A stretch of 64,000 nucleotides of DNA from Limnoperna fortunei (Eukaryota > Mollusca > Bivalvia > Mytilida > Modiolidae): contig OX104115.1 in the NCBI GenBank assembly GCA_944474755.1, positions 53,510,648 to 53,574,647 on the forward strand, given 5' to 3'. Positions 9,493 through 24,300 of this stretch are shown here, piece after piece; position 1 is the stretch's first letter; each line of letters opens with the position of its first letter. The translations under genes were made by a program, and so were the position numbers. The notes under the pieces were generated by a model that worked only from the letters and a program-made list of their open reading frames with translations, did no database searches and was not told the DNA's origin.

Positions 9493-10955
9493 CCAAGATG
9501 AAATTAATGTCGATTGGAATGTATCAAGAACATTATAGGCCAGACGTGATATTGTCTTATTAATAGTTATTTAACCATGTATTGCACTTAAATATATAAA
9601 TAGGTCTAGCAGGCGTTAGAAGTATAATTTGAGCGTTGCTTCCTAGGATGTTTATATATTAAGCTTGTCTTTTACGAGTTTTATAGGTGAAATTTCGTCC
9701 AAGTATCACATTCCATTGTAAACCATGTCACTGATGTATAAAATCTACTAAAACGTACCAAAATATTTACACTATATAAGAAGTATAAAACTCAAATATA
9801 TGTGCAAATTATGTGTTTTTTGTTGTTGACGGTAATGCTGTATTATATGGAAACATTAAGTGATAAAGAAGACAACAACATGTTTTTTTAAAGTTTAAGA
9901 TTTTCTACTTCATTTAGCAATCGTTTGTCTATTTCATGGCGTCCACCGTTTTGTGGGAAACCAGAATACTTGTTGAAAAACGTCGGAATGAAATCTTGTT
10001 ATCATTGTCAATAACGATGATGTCAATGATAGCTCAGTACTGACAGGCCGGTAATCAGGTTGCAAAATTCCAATGATGCCCCGAGTCTAGTAGTAATTAT
10101 TAATCACAAGAATCTTAAAGAAGTCGTTTAATTCTTTAAAAAAGTCAATAAAATCAATGCATTATATTAGAGGATATCTTTTAGCTTTCTTAGTGTTTAA
10201 GAATCCCGTAAAACAGTTATTATAACTCAACCCATTTACGTTTCATTCCAAATTCTTTGTTTCAAATGAACGCACTATATTTTCTAATATATTCATACAC
10301 TTGATCATGTCATCGAAAATTGAACGATAACGGTCGACTAATCAAATATGACTTAACAATTATTACCATGATATGTCTACAACGGATGTTTAGAAACTGA
10401 AATTTTCTACAAGATTATATAAAAACATTAAAAACTAAGTATCATACATATATCATAAACCTTCAAATCAATAATTAACAAAACAGTTGCAATTGCAGAG
10501 ATTATATTTGGTATTGACGTCACATGTTTGTTTTGTAAAAAAATTAGTGGTACTTCACATATAGTCTACGTCAAAACCTGGTAATTCGATGTAATATAAA
10601 GTGGGCTGACGCATGCATTATAAAGCTTAACCTTCTAATACCATTAAAATTAAAATCGTGTGTTGTTCCCTACAATTTTAATTTACATTTTTAATAAAAC
10701 CCTTCAGCTGCTTTAACACAATCATACTTCTTCATTGTTAAAAAGAACAAAAGATTGACAAATTGTGCATTACATCAATGTGTGACAAATAACATGACAG
10801 ATCGTCATGTAAGATTTAACTACTAATTTTTACTTCAACACCTGCAAAGTATTTACTCAAATTGACTAAACGTCAGAATTGTATCGGATACTGCAATCAA
10901 CGCGTGCGTATTATGCAGACATATTGACATATCGTGTTATTGAAAATGTACAGTT

Positions 10956-11107
10956 ATGGCGGTGGAGTACCCAGTAAAAACCTCCGGATTTCTTGTCAAT
11001 TAAGGTTGGGGGTCGAACACATCTTGTCACAAGAATGCTCGAACTGTCAACCAGAGTGTTGAAAGACTACATTATCTATGAAAACTACTTTAACTAATCG
11101 GCCACTC
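10956..11107 (-). repeat. SINE, minus orientation
   Basis: Contains 'ggagtacccagtaaaaacc', 'tgtcaattaaggttggggg' and 'cggccactc', the family landmarks seen in the full copy at 36436-36678. The same insertion is present at 28505, so it predates the duplication. Confidence 0.65.
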
Positions 11108-11659
11108 AAGATGTGGATGGAATTTGGCAGCATATAATATGAAATGAATGCATATTTATTTATGGGATATATACAGTGTGTCTTTAATATAGGGCGATAA
11201 CGCTGTCGCATTAATAAATTTGGACTCAAACACCCTGTTACCAAAGCTATCATTTATTCATAATGCTATCTAACAGATATGCACAACTCGTACATATATT
11301 TATCGACTACGCATGATACAGATAGATGAAGAATAACATTATCGTACCATGCCACACAACTGTATTTACCAGACTTTCAAACATAGACAGGTATTTAAAA
11401 TGGCGCTTACAATCAATATGTATTAGATTTGTATCACATAATTTGTGTTACAATAAGAAAATCTACTTTTAACAAAACTGAAGGATCGTGCAATGATTTT
11501 ATTACTAATGTATTTAATTAAGTGTTTGTTATTAACAGTAATACGTTACTGTGAACAGTTTTAACAAAATTAATACCTTATCTCGCCACCACATTACTAC
11601 ACCTTTGTTTAACTGTGAAGTTATGTTTCGTTTGTGCTGTATGTCAATGTCATTGTGTG

Positions 11660-11820
11660 TATTTTTTATTGGAGTAGGAAGCCGGAGTACCCAGTAAAAA
11701 CCACCTATATTTGGAGGGAAAACTAGCAATACTTGTCAGATATGATTAGAGTGGGGCGCTCCGTGACCTCAGTAAGGCTCAAACCCGCAACCTACGTGCT
11801 GACAAGCATGGCATCAATAG
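11660..11820 (-). repeat. SINE, minus orientation
   Basis: 'gaagccggagtacccagtaa' followed by 'ctcaaacccgcaacct', the reverse complement of a tRNA B-box-like stretch. Its duplicate at about 29775-29985 carries a foldback insertion that this copy lacks. Confidence 0.65.
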
Positions 11821-13592
11821 AATTTTTAAACCTAAATTATTGTACCCCAAAAATAGCAATTTTTGTGGGTATTGCCGTTTTACCTGCAAAGTTCAAAACA
11901 TGACCATCTGCAGTTCACGCCACCGACAAGCTGTCGACTGCATCCTAAGATACCGTATAAGTGGTTTTTTTTCGCGGTGATTTAATTTTCGATATATTCG
12001 CGGTAAACGTTGGAACGCGAAAAAAAAGAGCGAGATATTAGGACAAATGATAGAGTTATTCATTTTGATTACAGATCGCGAAAATTACATTACGCCAGAA
12101 TTTGATTTTGGGTAATATAGCAACAACTATTTTGTAAAGCATCACTCATTCCGACACTCATGAAAGAAACTTTCAATTTCGCCCAAGAAAGACTACCCAA
12201 AAGAGTACCCTCGTCTCAGATTCTAGTATTCTATTTATTTTTAATGTAACATGCCAATAGATTGTAGTTATCTGAGCAGTGGTGACTCCAACTCATTATA
12301 TACGTGTGGCCAGTATAGAAGAAAAAAACAATGTTGCAATACGTTCTACTGCCGAAAGTTCATGTCGACTTTTACCTGGACTATTAATGGATAAAAAATA
12401 TTTAAAATTTATATTCGAGCTTTGTTAAACAAAACATCCATCAACGAGGTTATAGCATCATTGAAATGAAATATATACGCTTTTAAATAAATGCAGATAG
12501 ATTTTTGAAAAGCAGTATAATTTTGCTTATTCAGTTGTTACTGATAATTTCAACACTGACCTTTTCCAATTACGTTTTCTATTAAATAAATATGATAAAT
12601 CACATTTATATTCCACTAAATTATAAATTTACACAGTCAGATTGCTCATATAACATACTACAATTACTGCTACCGGGTGGTTTGATAAATAAACAGAGTA
12701 ATATAGTAATGTTAAGCATCATATTGCAAGGTACTGGAAGGATCATAAAGCTAGACTTACAGAGCTGTCCAGCACGTGGCAAAATGTCGGATAAGTGTTT
12801 CTTCTTTTTAAAAGAGGAGTTCGGTGATTTTAGTGCAGAAAATCTGTAGACACACAAGACTTAAACTGGTTTCAATAGAAACGTAAGGAAATTTTTCACT
12901 TACTTTCTATGTAGTTGAGATAATGTTTTTAGACAGAAACAACCGATACAGTGCATTCTTCTTTCTATTTTAATTTATTGTATGTGATATTTTACAAGAA
13001 AGTACTAAACTTATTTATTGTAAAAGAATATTTTAACGATTGTAAAATTAATTTTTAAAACGTACACATCATCATCGCGATGCGTAAATCTCCAGTTCGA
13101 ATGCTGAGTATTTAAAGCAGTCTATTTATTAGATTGTTAAATAAAATTTTGTGTTTATTCTAATTTACATATATTGTTTACAATAACAAATGAAGGTTTA
13201 TAGACTGAGTTGATTTTTTTCGATTTTTAATGTCAAACTATCTGTAAATACGAAATAACTTTATATGGTTTGTCAGTTGTTTGAGGGTGTTCACGTGAGC
13301 AATTTGTTCTGTGTTTTTCTGTACTAAGATATTTTGCGGGAGTTGTCAGTGGCATTTTGCAGAAAATAGTAAATACTTGTCACTATATCTACAGTAATTT
13401 TTGTACACTATATGTCTTGCTAGACAATACGTTGCTTTGTGATATACATCTCAGAATCTTGAGAAGAAATATATATCATAATTTTATCGTTCTTTTAAAT
13501 GAAGCAAAAATGTTCACTGATTGAAAGCAATATAAATCAGCCATGCTGTTAATGTTTCGATAATCGAGGAAGTTTTGGTCAAACATAACCTG

Positions 13593-15331
13593 TTAAGGCG
13601 GTAAACTCCGCTTACGACTGTTAGCAATGACTTCATCGCATAATGTAGTTCCACTTCTCATAATATTGAATGCATGAGATTTTGGGATGAGCTGAGGAAT
13701 TTCATCATTTTCTATTCCTTGAACTCCCATTGTTCTCATACGACGTAACAGGGTGGCCTTTGTCAACCGTTTCTCAGTAGGATCGATAGGGATATCTACA
13801 GCCGGTTGAACTAACCACGGATTCACTTGGATTGTCTTTGGTCGTATAAAATCAGAATATAGTTGATTTTGCATTCTTGATAAATTTTTATCATTTTGTC
13901 CGTGGTTTGAATGTGAATGATATATAGCCTTTAACTCTTCTATTTTATCTACAAACGGTTTAACATGGTCTTGTAAATTTCTTTTTTTATTTGAAGTTGT
14001 ACGTGGTCTGTTGCTCTGTTGCTTAAAATTATTTTTGTAAGGTGCAGGTGCAGATGACGTTATGTTTTCTTTTCTATTAACAAAGTTGTTTCTGCTTCTA
14101 TTAGAAACAGTAAAAAGGGAAGGCTCCTTAACAGTTATGAGGGAAGATTCAACTTGAGTAAGTTTTTGAAATATGTCGATATCATTAGCATCATCGTTAT
14201 TTCCTTGTGTCGCTACAGTGCATATTATTTCTGCATTCAGATCCATTTGCGCATTTTCTGAAACACTGACATCAGTTATGTTTTTGTTTGATACTTGTTC
14301 ATTTTCAGAAAGAAAAGAATTTTTCTTGCATTTTCCATTTTGATCTGATTCATTTTCGGAATCAAGAACGAAAGTTTGCTCATACTGTGCTCCATTTGTT
14401 GCTGTCAAAACTGGCATTATAGTTTCCTTGTTCGTATTCAAACTTTTTTCTAACTGCTTAAAATCGGATGTATGTATAATACTTCCGTGGTTTTGTGCAT
14501 TTTGTCGGTTATTTCTACTTGTAAATGTAGAATTTTCTTGAATTATTTCTATTGATGTAGCGTTTTCATTATTTAATGCATCCGTTGCGTTTTGTCGGTC
14601 ATTTCTACTTGTATGTGTAAAATTTTCTTGAAGTATTTCTATCGATGTAGCTTCAATCAAAACCTCAGATTTTTCTTTAAATGAAATGTTATATAAGGGA
14701 CTTCTGTCCATTTGAGTATCGCCATTATTTGTTTTAAGTACAGTCGGTTTATTCTTAACATTTTCGTTCGTAGCATTGAAACCATCTCTGTGTTCTTTAA
14801 CCAGTTGGTTCTGTGTATTGCCGGCTTCATCATTACGAACATGTTTGTTTTTATTTTTTTTTCTTTTATTCAAACGACGTTTCGATGCATTTTCCTTTCT
14901 GTCCAATTCTGTTTGTTCAGCTTCTAATTCATTTAGATAGTTGTGATGAAGATTTGCAGACATGGGTTTTACGGAAGGAACTAACCCTTTTTCTTCGCGT
15001 TTTACGGAAGGAACTAACTCTTTTTCTTCGCGTACTAAAGTTGTATAAGCAGGCGGTGGTGATCCAATCTGCAAAATGTTTTGATGTGCATTAGCTTTAT
15101 CCTCCACTATTAAACGAGAATTACTTTCTGAAATTATTGCATTCGGTTGCTGGTTGTAACATCCACACTTCAAAAATAATTGTTTAATTGAGCGATTGGT
15201 TGATTTCTTTTTTAAACAAACAAAGCATATACAAAGTACTATTATAATTATGATCAGGATCAGGAAACCAGAAACGGCACATGCTATCGCGACATGTAGT
15301 AGTTTGTTTTCCTGTTCAAGTATACTCGCAT
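13593..15331 (-). CDS. Exon 8: transmembrane helix and cytoplasmic tail
   Basis: Opens with DASILEQENKLL, then a long hydrophobic segment (ACAVSGFLILIIIIIVLCIC) followed by LKKKS, a stop-transfer charge cluster. The tail of about 540 residues contains SPPPAYTTL (a PPxY motif), a doubled REEK-LVPSVK unit, a doubled ATSIEI-QEN unit, a very basic KRRLNKRKKNKNK stretch, and a C-terminal block with ATLLRRMRTMGVQG and RKRSLPP. It is otherwise hydrophilic, Asn/Ser-rich and probably disordered. No kinase, TIR or death domain is visible. Confidence 0.82.
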
Positions 15332-18300
15332 CTGAAAAGAAAACAGTTTATGTAAGAGTCATTGTATATGTAAATACATGTAAGTAAAAATTCCAAGACA
15401 TTTTATGGTCACTAAAAGTCGTCAATTTACGTTAACATTCAGTAATACGATAATGACGTAACGGACGTATTTGGTACAGAAGTTAAGGACATTACAAACG
15501 TGGTTTGACTGAAATTACAGGTCTACAAAGTCAAATTATTACTCATTAACACTATTCAACAAACTATTAAATGTCAATTTTACGTATGATAATAATTATA
15601 TATATATATTATGCAATTTAATTTAATCCGAATGGATACTGATTTTGGTTTTGATCTTTTTATTCATAATTGTTTTTTTCAGATTTTACAATATTAGTAA
15701 AAAAGTAATGATAAGTAATACGTTCTATTTTATCTGTTAAATATAAGCTTATTCAGGAAAACAGCACAGTCAATTATATCCGATTTAAATATAATAAAAT
15801 GTTTTGTTTGCACTCGATTTTATTTTTGTGTTTCCGCCTGAAATATCTACAGTAGCCCCGCCGGGTCCGCAAGGTCATATTTTGATCATTGACGTTAAGG
15901 CTGCGGCAAATGGTGCCACTATGTAGTTGGACGGTAATTTAGCTTATTGAGTTATTAAAAATTTAAATCTACATTTTAATTAGTCTTAACGACTTATAAA
16001 GTATAAACCGACACCACAGCTCAATGTAACTAAAGACCGTTAACTGCCAGAAAGCCAAGTTTTCCGAAATTTAATTTGACTTTAAGTATGCATTTAAAAA
16101 AATTGTATAGTTTATTCCACGGTATGATTTGTACATCTTCGTGTTTAAATGCTATGCTGCATACTATAATGAAACACATGTTTTCTTGTAAATTAATCAT
16201 TCCACTATCAGCACTAGTATGAGTCTCACCTAAGTTTAAAGTTTATTTTTTCAAAAGCAATACAGCTTATAGAATTGCAATAATTAAACATTGGAATTTG
16301 CGCCAATACGGACAACTAGCATGTGGTAATATGATAATATACATATACAATAATACAAACTATATATGGAGTGTGACAGAAATATAAAACTATCCTTTTC
16401 GACATTTTTCTGCCAGGAACACAAATTTACCAAAATTATTTAACTCCTTTATGTTTCGTACAGACATTAATTGCACAAGTTTATAAACTGAAGGATTTCT
16501 CCAATAATAAGATTTAATGTATTTTCTTCTCAAATCACTATATTTTGTATATTTCAATATAAAATGATATTCATCTTCGCAAACGTTTAAATTACACATC
16601 GTACAAAAACGCTCATTTCTAGGTATATCATAAAATCGACCAGTTTCTGTATTCAGGCTAAGCGCACATATTCTATTTTTGCATATAAAAGGTTTGTAAA
16701 TATAATTAATAGGTTTATCAAGGTAAAACTGCAAGCTATGAGTACTATACACCAGCTTGTACATGTAGGTGAAGATTCAATAAATGTGTTAACTTCACTT
16801 AAAAAACTAGAGATCATTCGTTGTTTTAGATCAAACAGAAATGAATCATAATTATCAATATACTGATTACACCATACATAGTTAAAACCGTGTTGACACA
16901 ATATATCTCGTACATTATTACCCCAATTAGACATGTAATTAGGTTTTACACAGCTTTTAAAGTATAAATCTTCATAACAATTTGTCAACACACAGTTTTC
17001 AGAACTCAGTAATTTCAACCAATATTTAATAATTCTGCAATAGCGGTCAATATACAATGGCATCCTTCCTAATTCACAATATACCATATTATTAACAGTG
17101 ATTTTTTTAACCTAAAGTTGTATGTTAAAAAGTTTAGGCCATTTAAGTACCGATCGCCTTCCTGTTGCTGCAATATTTCATATTTATATATAGTTTTACA
17201 GAAAAGCGATTTTGTCAACAGAAACATTATGATTGAAACGACTTGTTTCAAAAGAAAAGTCTTAAGCGGCAATTTGTGTATTGTAATTTATCAACATGTG
17301 TTTAAATTACATTATTTATGTATGAACAAAGGTAAATATAATATTATCTTCAAAAATACAAATGAAAAAGGAGGAAACAACTGTAAGATTTGATTTAATT
17401 AATGTCAATCCAACATACCAGCTGTAATGTTACTGCCTACGGTACTGTTCATTGCTGTAATACTAGTACCAGTATAAGAGACTCCATAGCTAGTATCAGA
17501 AATTGATGATGTAGTTTCTGCAAGCAAATGAAATAGAAAGGATGAGAACTAGCAACACGCTGTAGAAAAATGTGTTTGCTGTAAACAATGTTGAAACACA
17601 CTGCATGATTTTATCCGTAGCAGGGAAACGTCGTTGCGACTCGTAGGTGGAGGATGCACGATAAAATTTCAAATTGCGTCCTAGTATATACAGCAAGCAG
17701 ACTTTACTTTACCATTTCACATATTTAAATAGATACACATTCATTTTTTGCTACAGTTAACATGTAGTTGTCCTGAATTTCGAAGACATTGATTGCAAGG
17801 TATTAATTATTATAAAATTATAATACGTCTTAATAGATATGCAATATATAAAACATCCATTAAACATACCGGACACTATATCAGTATTAGAAGTTGTTAC
17901 TTCGCTGTTGGTTGTAGTTAAAACAATAGTAGAACTGGGAGCTTCGCTATTGGTTGTAATTACATCCATAGTATAAGTTGTGACTTCGCTGTTGGTTGTA
18001 GTTATATCAATCGTAGAAGTGGGAGCTTCGCTATTGGTTGTAGTTATATCGGTAGTATAAGTTGTAACTTCACTGTTGGTCGTAGTTATTTCAATCGTAG
18101 AAGTGGGAGCTTCGCTTTTGGTTGTAGTTATGTCCGTAGTATATGCTGTGACTTCGCTATTAGTTGAAGTTATATCCGTAGTATAAGTTGTAATTTCGCT
18201 ATTGGTTGTAGTTATTTCCGTAGTATATGTTGTGATTTCGCTATTAGTAGTAGTTATATCCGTAGTATAAGTTGTAACATCGCTATTGGTTGTAATTACA

Positions 18301-21300
18301 TCTGTAGTAGAAGTGGGAACGTCGCTAATAGTAGTAGTCATATCAGTAGTAGAAGTTGGAGCGTCGCTACTGCTTGTGTACATATCACTCGAAGATGTAG
18401 AGATGTAGGATGATGTTTCATCAGTTGCTGACAAGAAAAAACGATTATGTCATTTATATATTTAAATTGTATCGGTTATTAGTAACGAAAAAGTTAGTTT
18501 TATGTTAAATTTATTTCCTTTAAGGAATCTCAAAATGTTGCAATAATATCTAGCTTCTAGAACGCATCTTATATGCATGCCAGTAGTTTTTCTTCATATC
18601 TAAATGCGACTTCAGTTAATCCGACACAACACAAACAATATATCATGCTCATGTTGGGTGATCTGCTTGTTTACAGGGTGTCTGACAAAAATGTCACAGC
18701 TTGTCCATACAAGAAAATTACCTTTTCATAAAGAAAGGCCTATAATTTTTTTTTTTAATTTTGCTGATTTGTAAAAGGTGCCTCAGTGATTTTATCGAAT
18801 AGATTTATAAGACGGTTATGCTTGATTTTACTACAAACTGGGCGTATGTCACATTAATGTTTTGTAATTTCTCGGATCCACACATTTATCATTTAATGAT
18901 GATTCAGTCTTAAATCAAAAGGCATATAATAAACAAACATACTTTGAAACACCGTGGTAACTTACGTGTCGTTTAATAAACAAATGTGTATTACATTATT
19001 GCATACACGTTTTTATGAGACAGAACTAATCTGTTAAATGTAAATGTTAAAAAAAAAATATTTTACACACCGATTTAATTTCGCTTTGCTTTAAAATTAT
19101 ATTAATTCCTAATAAAAAGTACAATTTATGCAATGCTTTATATTTCTTAGGCGAATCAATTAATATATATCCATTATCATTAAACGAATTTAATTGACTG
19201 ATTTGTGCATAAAATTAAGAAGGCAGATTCTGAATAGTACTGATCAAACAGCTCACAGACTGATTTGTGGTCTTAGAATGACGTGTGTTCGTTAAATGTC
19301 AGATAGCAGTAATTTATCATGTGTTATCAATCAGTTAGTGCTGTGTTTAAGGGTCCAAATCTTGTATCGTCAACGAATACACAGTCTATACTACCAGACA
19401 TACTCGTCGTGTCTATATAAGCAGTAGAAGTGAAGACGACACTACTGGTTGTTTCTATATCAGTAGTTGAGAAGTCGGTACTGCCATCGGTACTAGGGTT
19501 TGATGTTGAGGTCGATTCCAATTCTGCTATGAAGCGCACAAATGAAAAAGAAAAGACACGTTGTAAACATATCATATATCGCACCGGATACGTTATTAAG
19601 ATGTTCTATATTGTCTGCATTACACCTTGTTACTATTGCACGAAACGTTGCATCCGTCTAAAATATTTTGTTTTCATTCCGTTTGAAAACACATGCATTA
19701 ATATTTTTACATGTTAACTTTTAGTTGTTTTGATTTATTAAGATTATAAGCATCGACGAATCGTTTAATTCAGAATACATGTCAATATTTGTTTAACATA
19801 CCGGTCGTAGCAGAAGTGAATTAAATAGAGAAGTATGGTTATAGCACTAGCAGCAGTAAAATAGTCGATACTTCGCTGCTTAGTAACAGTCAGATTATAT
19901 CTTTCAGAGAGTGCTACTCATACTTAGTATACTTATTAGCAATGCAATAAAAAGTAGATTAAACATACTTTTGTATAAAATTTTAGTATATGTGTCAGAT
20001 GTAATATATGAATCAAATTATTTTGGTTATTGAGATTAATTATTTTTGCATTGAAAATTCCTTTTTTTGCCAGCCTTACAGAATACACCAATTTAACTGC
20101 TGTCCTGTGCTGATTATAACTAAAATATGCTTGATATCTTTCCAAATAGTGGTGAAAACAAAAATAAATAATTTAAATCGTTGAAAATAACAATTGTCAA
20201 AAGCAAATAAATGCATTAAATAGTAGATTTACCAAGCTTTCTCGGATCAAGAATATACAAAAATACTCGTATGGAAATAACTCACCAGTCGTGGTTAAAG
20301 TTGGAGTAGTAGTGGTAGAAGTAGTTGTTGTGGTTGCTACAGTCGTCGTAGTCGTGGTGGTTGTGATTCCATTTGACCAGTATTCGATTTCAAATCCTAT
20401 GTCCCCTATGCTACTGTCTGTATCAAAGTAAATATACATCTCACCCGCTGAGCTTACTAGTGATGCGGATTTTGTTGCTCCACAACATGTTTTTAATAGT
20501 CGTGGACTGGTAGAATTTGGACCTAAAATGAAATAAATGTCCATGATAATGCATCAGGAAACTATAGGACAGACGTGATTTTGTCTTTATCACTAGATAT
20601 TTTACAATTGACGGTTATTGTGATTTATCGTCTAACATGTCTGATTAGTTTCATTGGCTGAGGTTTAAATTTGTCTTGTATCAATATCATAGCTTCTATT
20701 TTGTCCAGGTATGACATGCTAGTAAGAACCATGTCCTTTTTGTACACAATCAACTAAACTGAAAACTATTTTAGAAATATTCAACTAAAATACTGGCTTA
20801 TTTATTGTCGTCTTTTGTTGAAGTTAATGTATTGTTTTTATGGAAATTTTAATTGATAAAGAGGAAGACAACAAGCTGATTTTATTTTTACGGTTTTCTG
20901 TTACATTCTGCAATTGTTCAGCTACATTATGGCGTCCAGCGTTTTGGGGGAAACCAAATTACTTGCTGCTAAAAAGACTTTCCGCAAAAAATCTTGCTTC
21001 AAGACAGGCCGAACTTGCCATTTCAATGTTGACAGGCCGTTTATCAGATTGCAAACTACTACTGACACAGTAATGCCAGCAGTCTAAATTTGAACAACAT
21101 TCTTAAGAAGATTAAGGACTCGTAAGAAGAAAAATTGACAAATAATATGCATTCTATATGATTATGTTATTTTAACTGTTCTAGTACCATCGTAAATATA
21201 CAGGTAATCAAACAAGCATATTCCTTTAGCATTTTCAATATGGCAATCTGCGTAATGTATTCTTATGGTATGATTGATCCAGTTCGTCTTTATATACCAG

Positions 21301-24300
21301 TCTTGTTTATAGTCACTAAAACATAAAACAGTTATTGTACAGATTTACTTTTCTACTCTCCTAGTTATATTTTTTTCAGAATGTTATCTTGAATCATGCA
21401 AAATATTATTTTTTCAATATTAACATATTCCTATTCATATTTTACGCCAACGAAACATCAAATGAGATTTAGTAAAGCTCATATACCCTAGTTATCTGTA
21501 AAGATATTTTTAAACACATGTTGACAGAAGATAATTAACGTCTTTAAAAACAAAATTTTAAAATTGCTTCAACTTACTTTGGATATACTGTAATACCATT
21601 GTAACCTTGATGTGACGTAAACGTTTGTATCAATGGTGTGGCTGTGAGGGAAATCAAACTTCCTTCAGAACATTCTGCAATAAATTAATAACTTTTCATT
21701 CCAGGCAGAATATCTTCCACATGTTTTAAAATATTGATAAATTTTTTACTAAAAAATTGCATAGACTTAAATCAACACATGAACTATTGTTTATTCGTAC
21801 TTTTATTTCATATCAGTAAAACTATAATTGTTTCAATAGGATAAAACAAGATCAGCTGGTATTAATTAATCTGCAGTAATTTGACATGAGGGCATTATCA
21901 CACCGTGATATCGCCTAAACTTTTGTATGGAATGTAATCTGAGTAACAAATTCTTAATATTTAATACATTATTCGTTACTTCATTTTCTTTTTTCTTCGT
22001 TTTCAATATACTTAGTTCTTTATTACTATTCTTTAATTTTTTGCACATTCTTTAACTAATTTTACAAGTTCTTTTTTCTTTATTTAAAAATTCGGTCTTT
22101 AGCGTAAATTGTGCGTTCATTATTTTAGATTCGTTAACACCTTTTTCTTTTTAATTTGAAATTCTTTATTCTTTATTCTTCATGACATTTTTCCTATTAA
22201 TTGGTAATCCAAATGTTATATAGTTTAAAGTCTCTGCATACAAATATCAAAGATACAAGTCTAGATAAGGATCTCCATTGTTCGAGTACGGATGGCGCTC
22301 TGGCACAAAAATGGAAATCACAAGATAATACCGTAGATCTTTGTAGGAAATTGTAATGCATGTTTCCTCTGCAAAAAACTGTCATGACTTTTAATCCATT
22401 TCACATTATAAAGGAACTTAGTTCATTCAATACTGACCCGATCACCGTAATGTATCAGATGAATCTAATTTGTTGTGTCTGTTTCACTGTGAATAAGACA
22501 TTATCAATTTGGAATTCAAAGAGTGCAATTAAGCTCTTTTTATTACAAGAGATTCGTGTTATTAGCCATTTAGTGATGTGTGTATATGACATTTATTAAA
22601 TTTTCAACTGTTAAGAGGTTCAAAGCATTGACACTTTTAGCACCCATTTAATGCTGGGAAATATTTACACGAAGAACCCTATTCATATTTTGCTTGAAAT
22701 CATATTAATAAGGTTATTGTTGTTACCTGACTGACATTTTAAATGCTTTATACATTGAGTTATGATATGATAATTACCTGCCATTGGTAACGTAAATGTT
22801 GTTTTATTTTTAAAACATTTTTATAAAGTTGATTTATTTCAACTGACATAAAATACTTGTCGCGTTGGTAAAAAAGGGGGTGGGGAGTATTGCGGTCTTG
22901 GTGGTGTAATTAAAAGATAATTCATAAAAACTATGTGCATGGATCTTCTCTATCAGTGTTGGAAATTTACAAAACAAGTAGAAAAAAGTAAGATTAAAGA
23001 ATTTTTGATACTGAGTTGAAGGTTTAATAACGTAGAATGAATGACCAAGAACTGACTATAAAGACGAAAGAAAATTAAATACAGAATTTTAATTTATATA
23101 ATGAGATAAAGAATCAACAATAAGGAAAAAATAGCAACTAAGAATAAAGATATGATAATATAAAATGGAGAAAAAACGGAATTGTTCATAACGAATAATG
23201 AATAAGGCATGAACAAAATCAAATAAGGCATTAAGAACTTTGAAAAAGATGGCATTCCATATCGTTGAGTGGCATTGATGTGTGAAACTTTCTAAAAAGT
23301 AGTTTAATTTGAGTAAAATGGTAAAAAGAATTATTCGAACGAATGAATGGAAACTGGAAGACCATTTGATTTAACACAAATAAAAAAACTACTTTATTTT
23401 GACAAAACAACACACTTTTAATTAGTCACAAACATTAGGCATTTTTCTTGTTCTCCTTTTCGTCGTATTTCATGGAACTCGAGCATACCTATTTAGATAT
23501 GTATACCACTTAAAATTGCAATGTGTAGGGGAATTAAAAAAAATACTTTTTTAAAATTTTGAATTCGTTTATAATATTAAACATTAGTCTAATACGTCTC
23601 GCACTGTCTTTTTTCAGTGCATTGTTAAATCCGGTTTAGAACCAGTTTAAATCAGACTCATATATTGACAACAATGTGTGGTTATCGATTTCTCCACAGC
23701 AACTCTTGAATATTTCTTTCACATTTGAGGTCATTGTCATTTGTTTATTCAGAAAATATCAATAAATAATAAATAACAGCAATTATAAATTGTCAATTAT
23801 TAAAGTTTGTATTATGATGTAACATCAATGTGCTTTTTGAGCAAAGTTAACAGAGTTAATTATTTAGAGTTTGTATTTAAGAACTATAAACATTATGGTC
23901 CAAGTTATAAACTTGGAATATAATTCTCTAAGTTTGATTATACAAGAAATGTTCAATCTCATTTACTAGCAACATTTAGCTCCACAACTTCTACCGACAT
24001 ACCTTCATCTTTCTATTGTTCAAATATGTACATGTTGTTTCAGTTGTACATAATAGACCAATACAAAATAAATGTATGTATCTTTATACAATTACAATTA
24101 GTATGTTAATGTAGTTTCATAATATGAGAACAATACAAAATAAATATATGTATCCGATATATTATATAATTATATATTTGGAATACATCTGTTGGACGAC
24201 ATCATCTATTATAAATATTGTACTGTTTGCAATGTACAATCTGTAATTTGTTATAAAAAAATCTATATTCATCAGTTTTAATATGCAGACTAAAAAGACA

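Larger units (their letters stand above)
9500..13270. repeat. Duplicated intron/upstream block, copy A
   Basis: No gene found. 9500-10080 matches 20530-21090; 10085-12890 matches 27010-30915; 12890-13265 matches 34475-34835. Shared landmarks include 'tactgctaccggg', 'gacttacagagctgt' and 'aatattttaacgat'. The DNA equivalent to 21090-27000, which holds three exons in copy B, is absent here, so a deletion removed the 5' exons of copy A. Confidence 0.75.

Noticed and set aside
16390..17087. A host zinc-finger gene inside intron 7
   Set aside because: The motif is the C-terminal end of LINE polymerases and the frame is broken.
22000..23240. Opposed pyrimidine- and purine-rich tracts as a giant inverted repeat
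   Set aside because: Only composition is complementary; no consistent base-by-base pairing was seen.
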